Positions 35,036 to 44,399 of a stretch of 48,921 nucleotides of DNA are shown in pieces. The translations under genes were made by a program, and so were the position numbers. The notes beneath the pieces were generated by a model, which did no database searches, had not been told where the DNA came from, and saw only the letters and a list, made by a program, of their open reading frames with translations. The first letter of the stretch is position 1; every line of letters begins with the position of its first letter. The stretch is from contig DF820473.1 in NCBI GenBank assembly GCA_000739535.1, positions 73,441 through 122,361 of the forward strand, in the 5' to 3' direction. This DNA is from Candidatus Vecturithrix granuli (GTDB lineage Bacteria; Moduliflexota; Moduliflexia; Moduliflexales; Moduliflexaceae).

Positions 35036-37060
35036 ATGAAAACATATTTTTCGTTAAGAATAAAAGTTGCTCTTGGAGTAGTATGGACAATTTTCGTGCT
35101 CTGGAATTTTTTTCAAAGTTTTCCACTTTTCAACTTGATCGAAGTGCTCCAAAATGGGTTTCTTTTGCTTGTGCTGCTGATATTTTTCACAGCTCTGGGA
35201 AAACGAGCGTTTCGGGTTTTTCATGTTTCATTTGTCTCATTTTCTGAAGAGGTAAGTTACTCCTTTGGATTGGGAACAGGGATCATCATTTTTCTTCTCA
35301 TCGGTCTGGCTGCAATAGGGGCCTTATATCAAATTATTATTCTTCTTGGCATCCTTCTTCTCGCAGGGGGTATTTATCCAGAGATGAAGTCTCTTTGTAT
35401 CCAGAGTTATGAAGCGGCAATCACTTTGAATGAAAAAAAATTTGCTTTTCCGGAAAGTTACTTCACTATTCTCCTGGGGATTGCAATATGCGTCACATTT
35501 TTTGCCGCAGCCACGCCCCCATTTTTTTTCGATGCCTTGACATATCACCTAGCGGTACCTCAAAAATATCTTCAGTCTCATAGTTTTCACTATATTCCTC
35601 ATCATCATTATTCGAATTACCCGGCCAATATTGGGATGTTATTTCTGGTCGGATTAAGTTTTTCGGGAGGGATGTTAGCCCAGTTGCTTTCCTGGATATA
35701 CGCGCCAATGACCGTGCTCTCAGTCTATGCCTTTACGAAGTCTCGTTGGGGAAACTCGGTTGCAATCACTGCAGCCATTATCCTATTTTTCGTTCCGGGC
35801 ATCCTGATTGTTTCAATGCTGACTTCTGTAGATAACGGGGTCATGTTCTACGCCTTTTTGAGTTTTTCGGCATTCCTCACCTGGTGTTCAAGGCGGCAGA
35901 GATGTTGGTTCATTCTATCAGGCATATTTTGTGGGTTGGCAATCGGGAGTAAATATACGGCAATTGCTGTCACGTTTTTGACTCTGGAGCTTCTTCTCTT
36001 TCTGCATGAATATGTGTTTGAAAAATGTCCCCTGCTATCCGTGTTACGGAAGATGGTGTTGTTTGGACTGATTGTTTTGGCGATTACTTCCCCCTGGTTT
36101 ATTAAAAATAGCCTCTATACCGGAAATCCTCTTTATCCATTTTTCAACTCCTTCTTTGGAGTTCAGGAATCCGAATCCCTTGGCTATCGTCAAATTTTGT
36201 CTCGCAAAATTCCGTCAAGCAGAGATTGGCTTGAACGGATTTTTTCGTATTATTTGGCCGCTCCCTGGACAACGACGATGAAAATAACTGGCGCTGCCGG
36301 CATATCGGGGATCCTCTTTCTCATCAGTTTCCCATTGTTGTTTGGTCTAAAAAAGATGGAACGAGCAATTCAGTACCTCTTGATTGTCTCGGGCAGCTCA
36401 TTTCTCGTATGGGTCCTGTTCCTTCCGCATGTACTGCGCTATGCGTTTCCGATACTCCCTCTTTTCAGTATCGTTGTGGCCTATACGCTTTGGCATAGTT
36501 CCATGTCTCATTATGGAAAAAAAATACTTCTGAGTGGACTGAGCTTGATTCTGCTCTATCATTTTGGACTTTTTTTTAGAGAAAGCTCTATATTCCAGTC
36601 AATGACCTATCTATTCCCTCCTCAATCGAAAGAAGTGTTTTTGAGAGAACATGGTGTAAATTCTTATCCGGCCCTTGCATACATCAATACCGAAACTCCT
36701 CCAGATTCTAAAATTCTATTTATCGGGGAAATGCGAGGATTTTATTGTGAACGAGAGTATGAGTTACAGGTCGTACGCGGTGATGAGGATATTTTTTTAC
36801 AACAACTTATTTTAGAAGCTAATAGTGTGACAGAAGTACTTCAAGAATTGCAACAGAAGAAATTTTCCCATCTCTTAGTCAATATCCCGGAGATGCAGCG
36901 CATTGCGCAATCATTTCTCAGGCGAGATTCGTTTTTTCACCTGGAAGATGAGAAGAAAAACAAGATACTTGAGGAATTTTTTTCAGAACGATATTTGCAT
37001 CAGGTATTTTCAGAATATCACGTAGTTGTATATGAAATCATTTATCCGGAGGCCTTGTGA
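35036..37060 (+). CDS. Polytopic membrane glycosyltransferase, GT39/PMT-like
   Basis: The 674-residue integral membrane protein has about 11-12 hydrophobic segments in the first 520 residues and a soluble C-terminal part (about 530-674). The first extracytoplasmic loop contains an acidic motif, FFFDALTYHLAVPQKYL (Asp near 166), as in dolichyl/undecaprenyl-phosphate-sugar-using GT-C enzymes (ArnT/PMT family). It probably transfers a sugar from a lipid carrier on the outer face of the inner membrane. The following GT2 enzyme could make the lipid-linked donor. The base composition is AT-richer than the flanks. The exact acceptor is unknown. Confidence 0.82.
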   Translation: MKTYFSLRIKVALGVVWTIFVLWNFFQSFPLFNLIEVLQNGFLLLVLLIFFTALGKRAFRVFHVSFVSFSEEVSYSFGLGTGIIIFLLIGLAAIGALYQIIILLGILLLAGGIYPEMKSLCIQSYEAAITLNEKKFAFPESYFTILLGIAICVTFFAAATPPFFFDALTYHLAVPQKYLQSHSFHYIPHHHYSNYPANIGMLFLVGLSFSGGMLAQLLSWIYAPMTVLSVYAFTKSRWGNSVAITAAIILFFVPGILIVSMLTSVDNGVMFYAFLSFSAFLTWCSRRQRCWFILSGIFCGLAIGSKYTAIAVTFLTLELLLFLHEYVFEKCPLLSVLRKMVLFGLIVLAITSPWFIKNSLYTGNPLYPFFNSFFGVQESESLGYRQILSRKIPSSRDWLERIFSYYLAAPWTTTMKITGAAGISGILFLISFPLLFGLKKMERAIQYLLIVSGSSFLVWVLFLPHVLRYAFPILPLFSIVVAYTLWHSSMSHYGKKILLSGLSLILLYHFGLFFRESSIFQSMTYLFPPQSKEVFLREHGVNSYPALAYINTETPPDSKILFIGEMRGFYCEREYELQVVRGDEDIFLQQLILEANSVTEVLQELQQKKFSHLLVNIPEMQRIAQSFLRRDSFFHLEDEKKNKILEEFFSERYLHQVFSEYHVVVYEIIYPEAL

Positions 37061-37070
37061 AGTGATAAAT

Positions 37071-37955
37071 ATGAACACGCCGATAGCAGAGAAAGAAGGA
37101 CTTTCAATCATTATTCCGGTATATAACGAAGAAAGAGCCATTCGGAGAACACTCATCGATTTGCAAGAGACCTTAGATCATTCCGGAATACAACCCTATG
37201 AAATCCTGGTGATCAATGATAGCTCTTGTGATCATACCGACCAGGAGATTCAAGCGGCAAACATTCCGTGCCGGATCATTACCCATAAAAGTAATAAAGG
37301 CTATGGGGCCTCCATCAAAACCGGCTTACGACATGCTTGCTACAATACCATAGCCATTACGGATGCTGATGGAACCTATCCGAATCAGAAGATTCCTGAT
37401 CTGTATGCTCATTATAGACAACAGCAATTGAATATGGTTGTGGGGGCACGAACCGGCAAAAATGTGACCTATCCATTCATCAAAAAAATTCCGAAATTTT
37501 TTATCCTTGCTTTAGCCAATTACATTGCTGGTACGAAAATTCCGGATATTAATTCCGGATTGCGAATCTTTGATAAACCGATTGCCCTGAAATTTTTTAA
37601 TTTGTATCCTGATGGCTTTTCTTTCACTATTACCATCACGATGTCTATGCTCTGCCGGGGGTATGATGTCGACTACATGGCGATAGATTATTTTACACGC
37701 ACCGGGGTTTCCAAAATTTCTCCGATCAAAGACACACTCGAATTTTTCAGTTTGTTGAGTAAAATTGCGGTATTTTTTAATCCCATGAAACTCTTTATGC
37801 CGTTTGTCGGCTTACTGGCATTAATATCGTTAGCGTTCATGATTAAAGACGTGTTTATCGTCCATAATTTATCGCAAAGTTCCGTTCTGTTTCCTATTTT
37901 GACTGTTATGATATTTTTTATGAGCTTGATTGCTGATATGATTTCCAAAAAATAG
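37071..37955 (+). CDS. GT2 polyprenyl-phosphate glycosyltransferase (DPM1-like) with C-terminal membrane segments
   Basis: The 294-residue protein has a GT-A fold with GLSIIIPVYNEE at the start, D50 in INDSS, and the D98xD100 metal motif in ITDADGTYP. INSGLRIFDKP and FSFTITITMSMLCRGYDVDYM fit DPM1/GtrB-like enzymes that load a sugar on a polyprenyl phosphate. Two hydrophobic helices at the C-terminus (about 228-250 and 262-285) anchor it. The ATG at 37071 is preferred: the longer frame overlaps the previous gene by 35 bp and adds a segment foreign to the family. It probably supplies donor to the GT39-like protein upstream. Confidence 0.9.
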   Translation: MNTPIAEKEGLSIIIPVYNEERAIRRTLIDLQETLDHSGIQPYEILVINDSSCDHTDQEIQAANIPCRIITHKSNKGYGASIKTGLRHACYNTIAITDADGTYPNQKIPDLYAHYRQQQLNMVVGARTGKNVTYPFIKKIPKFFILALANYIAGTKIPDINSGLRIFDKPIALKFFNLYPDGFSFTITITMSMLCRGYDVDYMAIDYFTRTGVSKISPIKDTLEFFSLLSKIAVFFNPMKLFMPFVGLLALISLAFMIKDVFIVHNLSQSSVLFPILTVMIFFMSLIADMISKK

Positions 37956-37994
37956 GGCGGGATTGACTAAAGAAAAGGCTGTTTATCAATACAG

Positions 37995-38951
37995 ATGGAA
38001 ACGAAATTGATTTACATTGTGGGAGGGGGACATAGTGGTTCGACCTTATTAGATATGTTGATAGGAACCGCGCCAGAGGTCGTCAATCTTGGGGAAGTCT
38101 ATTTCTTTGAGAGTTATAATTACCCTGGCTCAGATCCAAAATTGTACGTGGTCTATTCGAAAATGTGCGCCTGCGGAGAGCAATTTTCAGACTGCTCGTT
38201 TTGGCAGGCCGTGAACCGAAAATTACCCAATCGTATGCACATTATTCGCTACAACACTCTTGCTGAAAACGTAAAAATTACCTGGAATATGGCGTCTCCG
38301 CTTCCAACACGCTATTCTTTTCGTGTTTCCACAGGAGACGATGCCACTTTGTTTGAGGCGATAGAAAGTGTGTTGAGAGAAACTGGTGAGACTCCGCTCT
38401 ATTTGTTGGATTCGTCAAAAGATCCACGGCGTCTGGTCAGGCTGACACAACTTTTCGGATCTGATAAGCTGGTCGTGATTCATCTGATTCGTGATGGCAG
38501 GGGGTATGTCAACAGTTATGCCAATACCCAGAAAGAACGGGTGTGCGTATGGGGACAAAAACCTCAAAATTTTCTGATATGCGCCATCAAATGGATACTC
38601 TTTAATTGGATGACACGGAGATATATCAAAAAGCATAAACTTCAGAGCCTTCATATCAGCTATGACCTCTTCTGTCAGAACCCTGCCCAGTATATCAACA
38701 TACTGAATGAAAGGCTCTCGATTCACATTCCTGAAAACTATCTGGGAGCACTTAATTCAACCAGATATCACACGATTCATGGCAACCTCATGAAATTCAA
38801 AGGCATCACTTCAATTACTCACGATAAATCCTGGCGCAGAGAATTATCGTGGGGGAAACGTGTTATTCTGACGGCCCTGCTCTTTCCGTTTAACTATATT
38901 TTTACGTATCATGATGATTTCTCGGCAGAGGTAGAACATATAGAGACATGA
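37995..38951 (+). CDS. PAPS-dependent sulfotransferase family protein
   Basis: The 318-residue protein has the 5'-phosphosulfate-binding loop IVGGGHSGSTLLDML (8-22) and a 3'-phosphate region VIHLIRDGRGYVNSY (about 160-174), as in sulfotransferases acting on carbohydrates or lipids. Cys pairs (MCACGEQFSDCSF) near residue 60 are seen in several bacterial relatives. It overlaps the next gene by 4 bp (ATGA), which implies tight coupling. In a glycan operon, its likely job is sulfation of a surface sugar or glycolipid. The acceptor cannot be inferred. Confidence 0.87.
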   Translation: METKLIYIVGGGHSGSTLLDMLIGTAPEVVNLGEVYFFESYNYPGSDPKLYVVYSKMCACGEQFSDCSFWQAVNRKLPNRMHIIRYNTLAENVKITWNMASPLPTRYSFRVSTGDDATLFEAIESVLRETGETPLYLLDSSKDPRRLVRLTQLFGSDKLVVIHLIRDGRGYVNSYANTQKERVCVWGQKPQNFLICAIKWILFNWMTRRYIKKHKLQSLHISYDLFCQNPAQYINILNERLSIHIPENYLGALNSTRYHTIHGNLMKFKGITSITHDKSWRRELSWGKRVILTALLFPFNYIFTYHDDFSAEVEHIET

Positions 38952-39922
38952 TCCTTTCGCGAAAAAATTTTCTCCGCGTCTTCATTGCCATTATTTTCAG
39001 CATCGGAATTCTATATTTTCTGTTGAAAAATATAGACGCCAGCATATTTTTTTCGAAGATTCCCTATATAGATCCGTATCGTCTTGGGAACATCGTCGGG
39101 ATATATCTTCTACACACTCTTTCCAGAGCATTGCGATTTTCGATAATCACCAGGACAAACATAAAAAATGTCTATATGATCTCAGCGATACACGCCTTTT
39201 TAAATAAGATATTACCATTGCGGAGTGGGGAACTGACATGGCCGATACTCATGAAAAAATACACAAATACAAACTTTGGAAAATCAATGACATTATTACT
39301 GTTATTGAGATATTTAGACCTACTGTGCGTAATATTCTTGTTTATAGTAGCATCATTCATTGTAAAACCAGCATTTGTGAATCGTCCCTTGTTCATATTT
39401 CTAGTGAGTGTGTTGATTATTCAAATAGCAAGTATCATACATGGACAATTTCTTATAAAAAGCTTCTCCTGGGGGGTAAAAAAGATCAAGCTCCCCTTCT
39501 TGACAGATAGATTTGAAAAAATCATGAATATATTTTCCCAGTTTCAACAGTATATTTACCCCAGCCAGAGATATTGGCAAAACATGGGGGTTCTTATCCT
39601 TTTAACCTTGATGAGCTGGCTCACTATTTATGCGATTTATTATCATTATATCAGAATGTTTCAGATCGAGTTCGAATTTTTTCAGGTCATCATTGGCGCC
39701 TCATTTGTCTCTCTGGGAAATAATCTCCCAATCAATAGCTTTGGCACGTTTGGCACCTTTGAACTCACCTGGACCGCAGGTTTTCTATTACTCGGAATGT
39801 CTAAAGACATAGCTATCCCGCTAGGGCTGTTTATCAATGTATCTAATACGTTATTATCTTGTTTGATTGCCTTTATAGGATATATTATTTTAACTCTTTC
39901 ATCAAGATCTAGAACATCATGA
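38948..39922 (+). CDS. Flippase-like integral membrane protein (LPG synthase TM / UPF0104 type)
   Basis: The 324-residue protein is nearly all membrane helix (about 8 segments). The LRSGELTWPILMKKY motif and the GASFVSLGNNLPINSFGTFGTFELTW segment are signatures of the lysylphosphatidylglycerol synthase transmembrane (AglD/MprF-N) family. Members flip or export lipid-linked molecules. It overlaps the sulfotransferase by ATGA and ends the glycan operon. It probably acts on the lipid-linked or sulfated product of the upstream enzymes. Local composition is AT-rich, and codon use differs from asnS or trpS nearby. Confidence 0.87.
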   Translation: MILSRKNFLRVFIAIIFSIGILYFLLKNIDASIFFSKIPYIDPYRLGNIVGIYLLHTLSRALRFSIITRTNIKNVYMISAIHAFLNKILPLRSGELTWPILMKKYTNTNFGKSMTLLLLLRYLDLLCVIFLFIVASFIVKPAFVNRPLFIFLVSVLIIQIASIIHGQFLIKSFSWGVKKIKLPFLTDRFEKIMNIFSQFQQYIYPSQRYWQNMGVLILLTLMSWLTIYAIYYHYIRMFQIEFEFFQVIIGASFVSLGNNLPINSFGTFGTFELTWTAGFLLLGMSKDIAIPLGLFINVSNTLLSCLIAFIGYIILTLSSRSRTS

Positions 39923-40043
39923 TTGATTCTCATGCTTTATCGGGCCACAATTCAAAAGATGGGCATCCCAGGGTGTCATTGGTATTTTTGCTCCGAAATG
40001 AAGCTGAAATATCACCTTTCTCGATTTCCTGTAATAACAGTTC

Positions 40044-40072
40044 TTGACAATTGATTAAGTGTCCTGAATAAT
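40044..40072 (+). promoter_or_regulatory. Promoter for the 976-residue exported protein
   Basis: TTGACA (40044-40049), a 17-bp spacer and AATAAT (40067-40072, 5 of 6 bases). A good sigma-70-type candidate about 60 bp before the ATG. Confidence 0.55.
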
Positions 40073-40133
40073 ATCCTCAGAGCAATGTTTATGTTATTTC
40101 CAAACCGTTGTTTTTGAAAAAGGAGGAAAAACT

Positions 40134-43064
40134 ATGGAAAGTAATTCGCGTCGTACGATTGTCATTTGTATAGTGCTTTTTATGGTACTCAGCGTTCCGT
40201 TCATAGGTGAGACCCAGGAGAATCAGGAACTATCATTTTCAAAATTGTCGGGATTGCCAGAGGTTAATACGCCGGAAGAATTACTGCCTGGCGGTGCAAT
40301 CGCGTATTTACGCGCCAATAATATTCAGACTTTAATGGTCAATCTCGACAGCCTGATTACCTCGTTTGTTCCAGAAAAAGTTCTGCCGCCGGAGTTGCAG
40401 CCATTCTTATCCAATCCGCAGCCGGTCATCGCATTTTTGACCAGTCAGGCTTTCGGACAACCGATCGAGGTCAGCCAACTCTCTAGTATGTTTGGGATTG
40501 CGCTGGATCGTCCGGTGAGCGTGGCACTGTATCCGATGCCGCCGGAGAAGGGGTTGGTCATCAGTCTGCCGATCTCCAATCCAGAGGTGCTGGCGAACAC
40601 GCTGCAAAATATTCTGACGCCCGAAACAGTCGAACAAGGCAGCATTGGAAACGTCACGTACTATCGAGTGACCACCTGGAATCTAGAACCACTGCGAGAA
40701 ATCTACCTCATGGCAACGAATACAACGGCCTTCCTGTGCGCGTCGCTTGAAACAGCGCAAATGCTCGTCAATTCAGCCAATATGGGCGTAATGGCGTCAG
40801 AGCCGATAATCAGCAAAAGCATCGCTAAATATGCAGACCGCGATCTGACGCTTGTGGTGAGTCCGGGAATGCTCAAAGCACAATTGCCATTCTTCAAACA
40901 ACAGTTAGAGATGGCTATCGTTCCAGCGTTTGGAGCTCTCCGGGAAAGGATAGCGGAAATTCCTCCGACCGAGCGACTCATGATCGATGCGCGGCTTCGC
41001 GTGCAATTCGGCATTGATGGTCTTGCTCAACTTGTTAATTTCGTCGAAGCCTACTCAACAGGAATTTCGAAAGTTCTGCTCGATAAAGGGTTTCAATTCC
41101 TGACGAACCTGAATGGTCTGGCACTTGCAATGAATATTGAAGAAACTCTGCAAACTCTGGCCCTCACTCTATATTCTCTGGATGTGCAACCCCAGCAATT
41201 TCCAACGGTTCTGCCATTACCTGAGATTAAACAGGCGATCAACAAACTACCAGGCAAAAAAACGACGATTATGGCCGTTGGTCAAACTCCTGAAGCTCAA
41301 TCTTCACCGCTGTTCACGGCCATCCTGAACGCCATCGAACAAGAGTTGCAGAACAAGGGTTTGCCGATGGAAGGATTTTTAGCATACAAGTCGTATTATC
41401 TTGCGAAACAACCCTGTGCTTCACTGGAATCCAGAGTGCCCTGGACGCTCAGAACGATCGTGGCGACTGCTGAAAAGATGGACTTCAGCCAATTTGCCAC
41501 GTTCTGGGAACTGCTGAAAGCAACAATGGATCGACTTGCCGCAGGGCCTCTTTTCCTGCCCGTGACCCTTATGCCTGCCATGACCGACGATGTGATTGCC
41601 CAATATTTTACGGAAAAAGCTGAAATTATCAATCAAAACGCGCAGCGCTATCAGGAAATGCGCCAGCAGCTCCCGTTCCAACAGCCATTTTTTACAGCTT
41701 CCGGCCGATTCTTCCAGGATGATGCGGGTGAAAATTTGAAGGAATTGGTCTTTGAGAACATCTATACCACCCGGCGCGGATATTTCGGGTATCAACAGCA
41801 TGAATTGGTCAACCGCAAGATTCTGTTCCAGAAAACGCTGCCAGAATATGAGGTGCTCTATGAGGCCAACGCCGATATGACTTATCTGGAAACCCTGTTC
41901 AATGCTGAAGAGATTCCTGTGCCTGCGGCAGTCGAAACGCTGCTCGATCAGGTTCCTGCTGATGCTTCAGCCCTGAGCCTCTTCCGAACGCTTTATTTCG
42001 TAGAAGATCTGCTGCGTGTGATGACAGAAGTCGAAATTTTGCTCCATCGAGAATTGGATGACTTTTTAATTGAGGTCCAAAAGATTGTTGACGCCTCCGG
42101 CGGAGACGAATTGGAGACTAAACTGATCGAAGCCGGACTCGATGTGCCCTTATTTCTGGCCGCCATTCATCTCGATGAAAGCGGAAAGGTCTATGGCATG
42201 CTGCCGGGGGGATTACACTATCCCAGGCCGCAAGCCATGCCGGTGATCGCCTCGTGGTTTACAGATTTTCTTGCAAAAACGTCTGAGATTGGGGGAAGTG
42301 TCTCCTTTATGGCCAGCCAGCCAGAAGAACTTGAACTGTCATCCGTCCAGAGTACAGAAGCTCTGGCATTGCTGGTAAAAACGGTTGTCAATAATTTTTA
42401 CAGCATGTACATGACGTCTCCTGAAGGCATGGAACTGTTGATGACTCAATTCGCGCACCCTGAGGATCTGCAAAATCTTTCAGAAGAAGAGATTTTCGTG
42501 AACCCGATTTGGAAGGGTTTGCAAGACGCAGGGCTTCCTTTCTTGAAGACTCAAGTAAGCAGGCAGAATCAAACCAAGGTTGATATGCGCGCCATTGGGA
42601 CGGCCCTGGGATCATATCTGGTCGATTTTGATTTCTTTCCTATGCATTCCGAATTGACCAGCCTCTGGAATGTGGAGTTACCGTATGAGTATTATGGGGG
42701 AGCTTATACTGATGGTTGGGATATGCCTTTTAATTATGTTTCGAATATCTCTGGCAGCCAATATCTGCTCATCAGCTATGGCAAAGATAATGCCCCTGGC
42801 TCATCAACAGGCAGCGAGTTTGATGAAGATATTATCTACATGGATGGTACCTTCGTCTCTCCGAAAGTAGATGTTGACACTCTGAACCGTACATTAATCT
42901 CGGCTGTCCATGAAAATGCAATAGGTATGGTTGAGGCCCTGCTGCAAATCGGAGTTGATCCAAATGCCAAAGATGAGGCTGGACAAAGCGCGCTTGCCAT
43001 TGCAACGGATTTGGGATTTAATGAAATCGTGGAAATCCTCAACAACGCCGGCGCCGCGCAATAA
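40134..43064 (+). CDS. Large exported protein with GspG-like domain and C-terminal ankyrin repeats
   Basis: The 976-residue protein has a signal peptide (about 1-26, IVICIVLFMVLSVPFIG). Most of it (about 50-790) is an alpha/beta region beginning ELLPGGAIAYLRANNIQTL, similar in feel to DUF3352-type exported proteins; I cannot assign a function. Residues about 812-905 resemble the C-terminal domain of the major pseudopilin GspG: KVDMRAIGTALGSYLVDFDF, then DGWDMPFNYV, then YLLISYGKDNAPG and DEDIIYMDGTF. Residues about 915-976 are two ankyrin repeats (SAVHENAIGMVEALLQIGVD; SALAIATDLGFNEIVEIL). AAAGGAGGAAAAACT precedes the ATG. The gene is monocistronic, with a promoter and terminator of its own. 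Confidence 0.82.
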   Translation: MESNSRRTIVICIVLFMVLSVPFIGETQENQELSFSKLSGLPEVNTPEELLPGGAIAYLRANNIQTLMVNLDSLITSFVPEKVLPPELQPFLSNPQPVIAFLTSQAFGQPIEVSQLSSMFGIALDRPVSVALYPMPPEKGLVISLPISNPEVLANTLQNILTPETVEQGSIGNVTYYRVTTWNLEPLREIYLMATNTTAFLCASLETAQMLVNSANMGVMASEPIISKSIAKYADRDLTLVVSPGMLKAQLPFFKQQLEMAIVPAFGALRERIAEIPPTERLMIDARLRVQFGIDGLAQLVNFVEAYSTGISKVLLDKGFQFLTNLNGLALAMNIEETLQTLALTLYSLDVQPQQFPTVLPLPEIKQAINKLPGKKTTIMAVGQTPEAQSSPLFTAILNAIEQELQNKGLPMEGFLAYKSYYLAKQPCASLESRVPWTLRTIVATAEKMDFSQFATFWELLKATMDRLAAGPLFLPVTLMPAMTDDVIAQYFTEKAEIINQNAQRYQEMRQQLPFQQPFFTASGRFFQDDAGENLKELVFENIYTTRRGYFGYQQHELVNRKILFQKTLPEYEVLYEANADMTYLETLFNAEEIPVPAAVETLLDQVPADASALSLFRTLYFVEDLLRVMTEVEILLHRELDDFLIEVQKIVDASGGDELETKLIEAGLDVPLFLAAIHLDESGKVYGMLPGGLHYPRPQAMPVIASWFTDFLAKTSEIGGSVSFMASQPEELELSSVQSTEALALLVKTVVNNFYSMYMTSPEGMELLMTQFAHPEDLQNLSEEEIFVNPIWKGLQDAGLPFLKTQVSRQNQTKVDMRAIGTALGSYLVDFDFFPMHSELTSLWNVELPYEYYGGAYTDGWDMPFNYVSNISGSQYLLISYGKDNAPGSSTGSEFDEDIIYMDGTFVSPKVDVDTLNRTLISAVHENAIGMVEALLQIGVDPNAKDEAGQSALAIATDLGFNEIVEILNNAGAAQ

Positions 43065-43092
43065 CTGCGAATGTGAACATTCCTGAACACCG

Positions 43093-43128
43093 AAAAACCG
43101 GGTTTTTGAAAAAACCCGGTTTTTTTTC
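43093..43128 (+). terminator. Intrinsic terminator after the 976-residue protein gene
   Basis: AAAAACCGGG and CCCGGTTTTT arms, with flanking A and T runs and a short loop, are followed by TTTTTC. A textbook rho-independent hairpin 28 bp after the stop. Confidence 0.88.
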
Positions 43129-43166
43129 TGAGGAACTACAAGGATTTCTTTAAGAAAAGGATTCAT

Positions 43167-43205
43167 GTTGTTTCGGGAATTTCGAAGACTCATTCCCGAA
43201 ACAAC
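43167..43205. repeat. GTTGTTTCGGGAAT palindrome, best copy (upstream of rtcA)
   Basis: Perfect 14-bp arms GTTGTTTCGGGAAT / ATTCCCGAAACAAC flank an 11-bp spacer TTCGAAGACTC. It ends 13 bp before the rtcA ATG, with AAGGA in between. This is the reference copy for the dispersed family. Confidence 0.88.
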
Positions 43206-43218
43206 TAAGGAAAATACG

Positions 43219-44241
43219 ATGGTAGTCATTGATGGAGCTTTTGGGGAAGGCGGCGGCCAGATTTTACGGACGTCTCTGGCATTATCCCTGGTTACATGCA
43301 AGCCGTTTCAAATTGAACGCATTCGAGCCAATCGCAAAAAACCCGGGCTTGGAAAGCAACATTTAACCGCTGTGAATGCCGCCGCGCAAGTCGGGTCAGC
43401 GCATGTCCAGGGTAATAGTCTCGGCTCCATGGAACTGACGTTTGCGCCGCAGCAAATCATTCCGGGACGCTACCATTTTGTTGTTGGCACCGCGGGAAGC
43501 AGTACGCTGGTCTTGCAAACCATCTTACCCGCTCTGTTGACCGTGCCCACCCGCTCTGAGTTGATTCTGGAAGGAGGCACTCATAACCCTCTGGCGCCTT
43601 CCTTTGATTTTTTAGAAAAGACCTTTTTGCCGATTTTATGTCGAATGGGTGTGAATATCACGGTTTCCCTTGAACGACCGGGATTTTATCCGGCCGGCGG
43701 AGGGAAATTTTCAGCGTTGATCGAACCTACAAATCAACTCAGTCGGCTCGATCTCTTCGAACGCGGGATCATCAAAAAATGCAGCGCAACAGCCCTGCTT
43801 TCCAAATTACCTCAACACATCGGAGAACGAGAACTTAATATACTGGAGCGTGAACTTGGCTGGCCTGCCCGCAATCTGACGATTGAAGAAGTACAGAACC
43901 CTTATGGTCCTGGCAATGCGCTGATTGCCAAAGTGGAATGTGAGCATATCACAACGGTTTTTACCGGATTCGGAGAACGCGGCGTACGCGCTGAAACTGT
44001 TGCCCACAAGTTGGCAGAAGAAATTCGAGAATATCTCGACGCCGATGTGCCGGTTGATCGCCATTTAGCCGATCAATTGATTCTGCCGATGGCTCTTGCC
44101 GGCGGCGGAGGGTTTCGGACCATCGCGCCAACCACGCATACCCTGACCAATATTGAAGTCCTGAAACAGTTTCTCGCTATTGATGTCTCTCTCGCGCAGC
44201 TCAACCCAGCCGTATGGGAAGTCACGATCAAAAATCCCTGA
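43219..44241 (+). CDS. rtcA: RNA 3'-terminal phosphate cyclase
   Basis: RtcA uses ATP to convert RNA 3'-phosphate ends to 2',3'-cyclic phosphates. The 340-residue protein has the N-terminal signature IDGAFGEGGGQILRTSLALS, the ring motif RANRKKPGLGKQHLTAV, GTAGSSTLVLQTILPAL, the HNPLAPSFDF segment and the C-terminal catalytic-His region APTTHTLTNIE. The ATG at 43219 is chosen since the upstream frame is only the palindromic repeat at 43167-43205. No rtcB, rtcR or archease gene is nearby, so it is an isolated repair enzyme here. Confidence 0.95.
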   Translation: MVVIDGAFGEGGGQILRTSLALSLVTCKPFQIERIRANRKKPGLGKQHLTAVNAAAQVGSAHVQGNSLGSMELTFAPQQIIPGRYHFVVGTAGSSTLVLQTILPALLTVPTRSELILEGGTHNPLAPSFDFLEKTFLPILCRMGVNITVSLERPGFYPAGGGKFSALIEPTNQLSRLDLFERGIIKKCSATALLSKLPQHIGERELNILERELGWPARNLTIEEVQNPYGPGNALIAKVECEHITTVFTGFGERGVRAETVAHKLAEEIREYLDADVPVDRHLADQLILPMALAGGGGFRTIAPTTHTLTNIEVLKQFLAIDVSLAQLNPAVWEVTIKNP

Positions 44242-44286
44242 CAAGGTTTCAAACCCTGTTATACTAAGTGCTCATTGAAATTTCAG

Positions 44287-44399
44287 GTAGTGGTTAAATA
44301 GTAAGTGATGCGTTCCCTGAGCGAAGTCGAAGGGAACAGTGAACGGCTCGTTTCGACTTCGCTCAACGAGCAGGCATCACTTACTATTTAACCACTGCC
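44287..44399 (+). mobile_element. 113-bp MITE-like element, second complete copy with 9-bp target duplication
   Basis: The element begins GTAGTGGTTAAATAGTAAGT and ends CTTACTATTTAACCACTGCC, near-perfect terminal inverted repeats of about 26 bp. The inner part carries CCCTGAGCGAAGTCGAAGGG and CGTTTCGACTTCGCTCAACG. AAATTTCAG is repeated at 44278-44286 and 44400-44408. The length is identical to the copy at 18895-19007. It encodes no protein. Confidence 0.92.
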
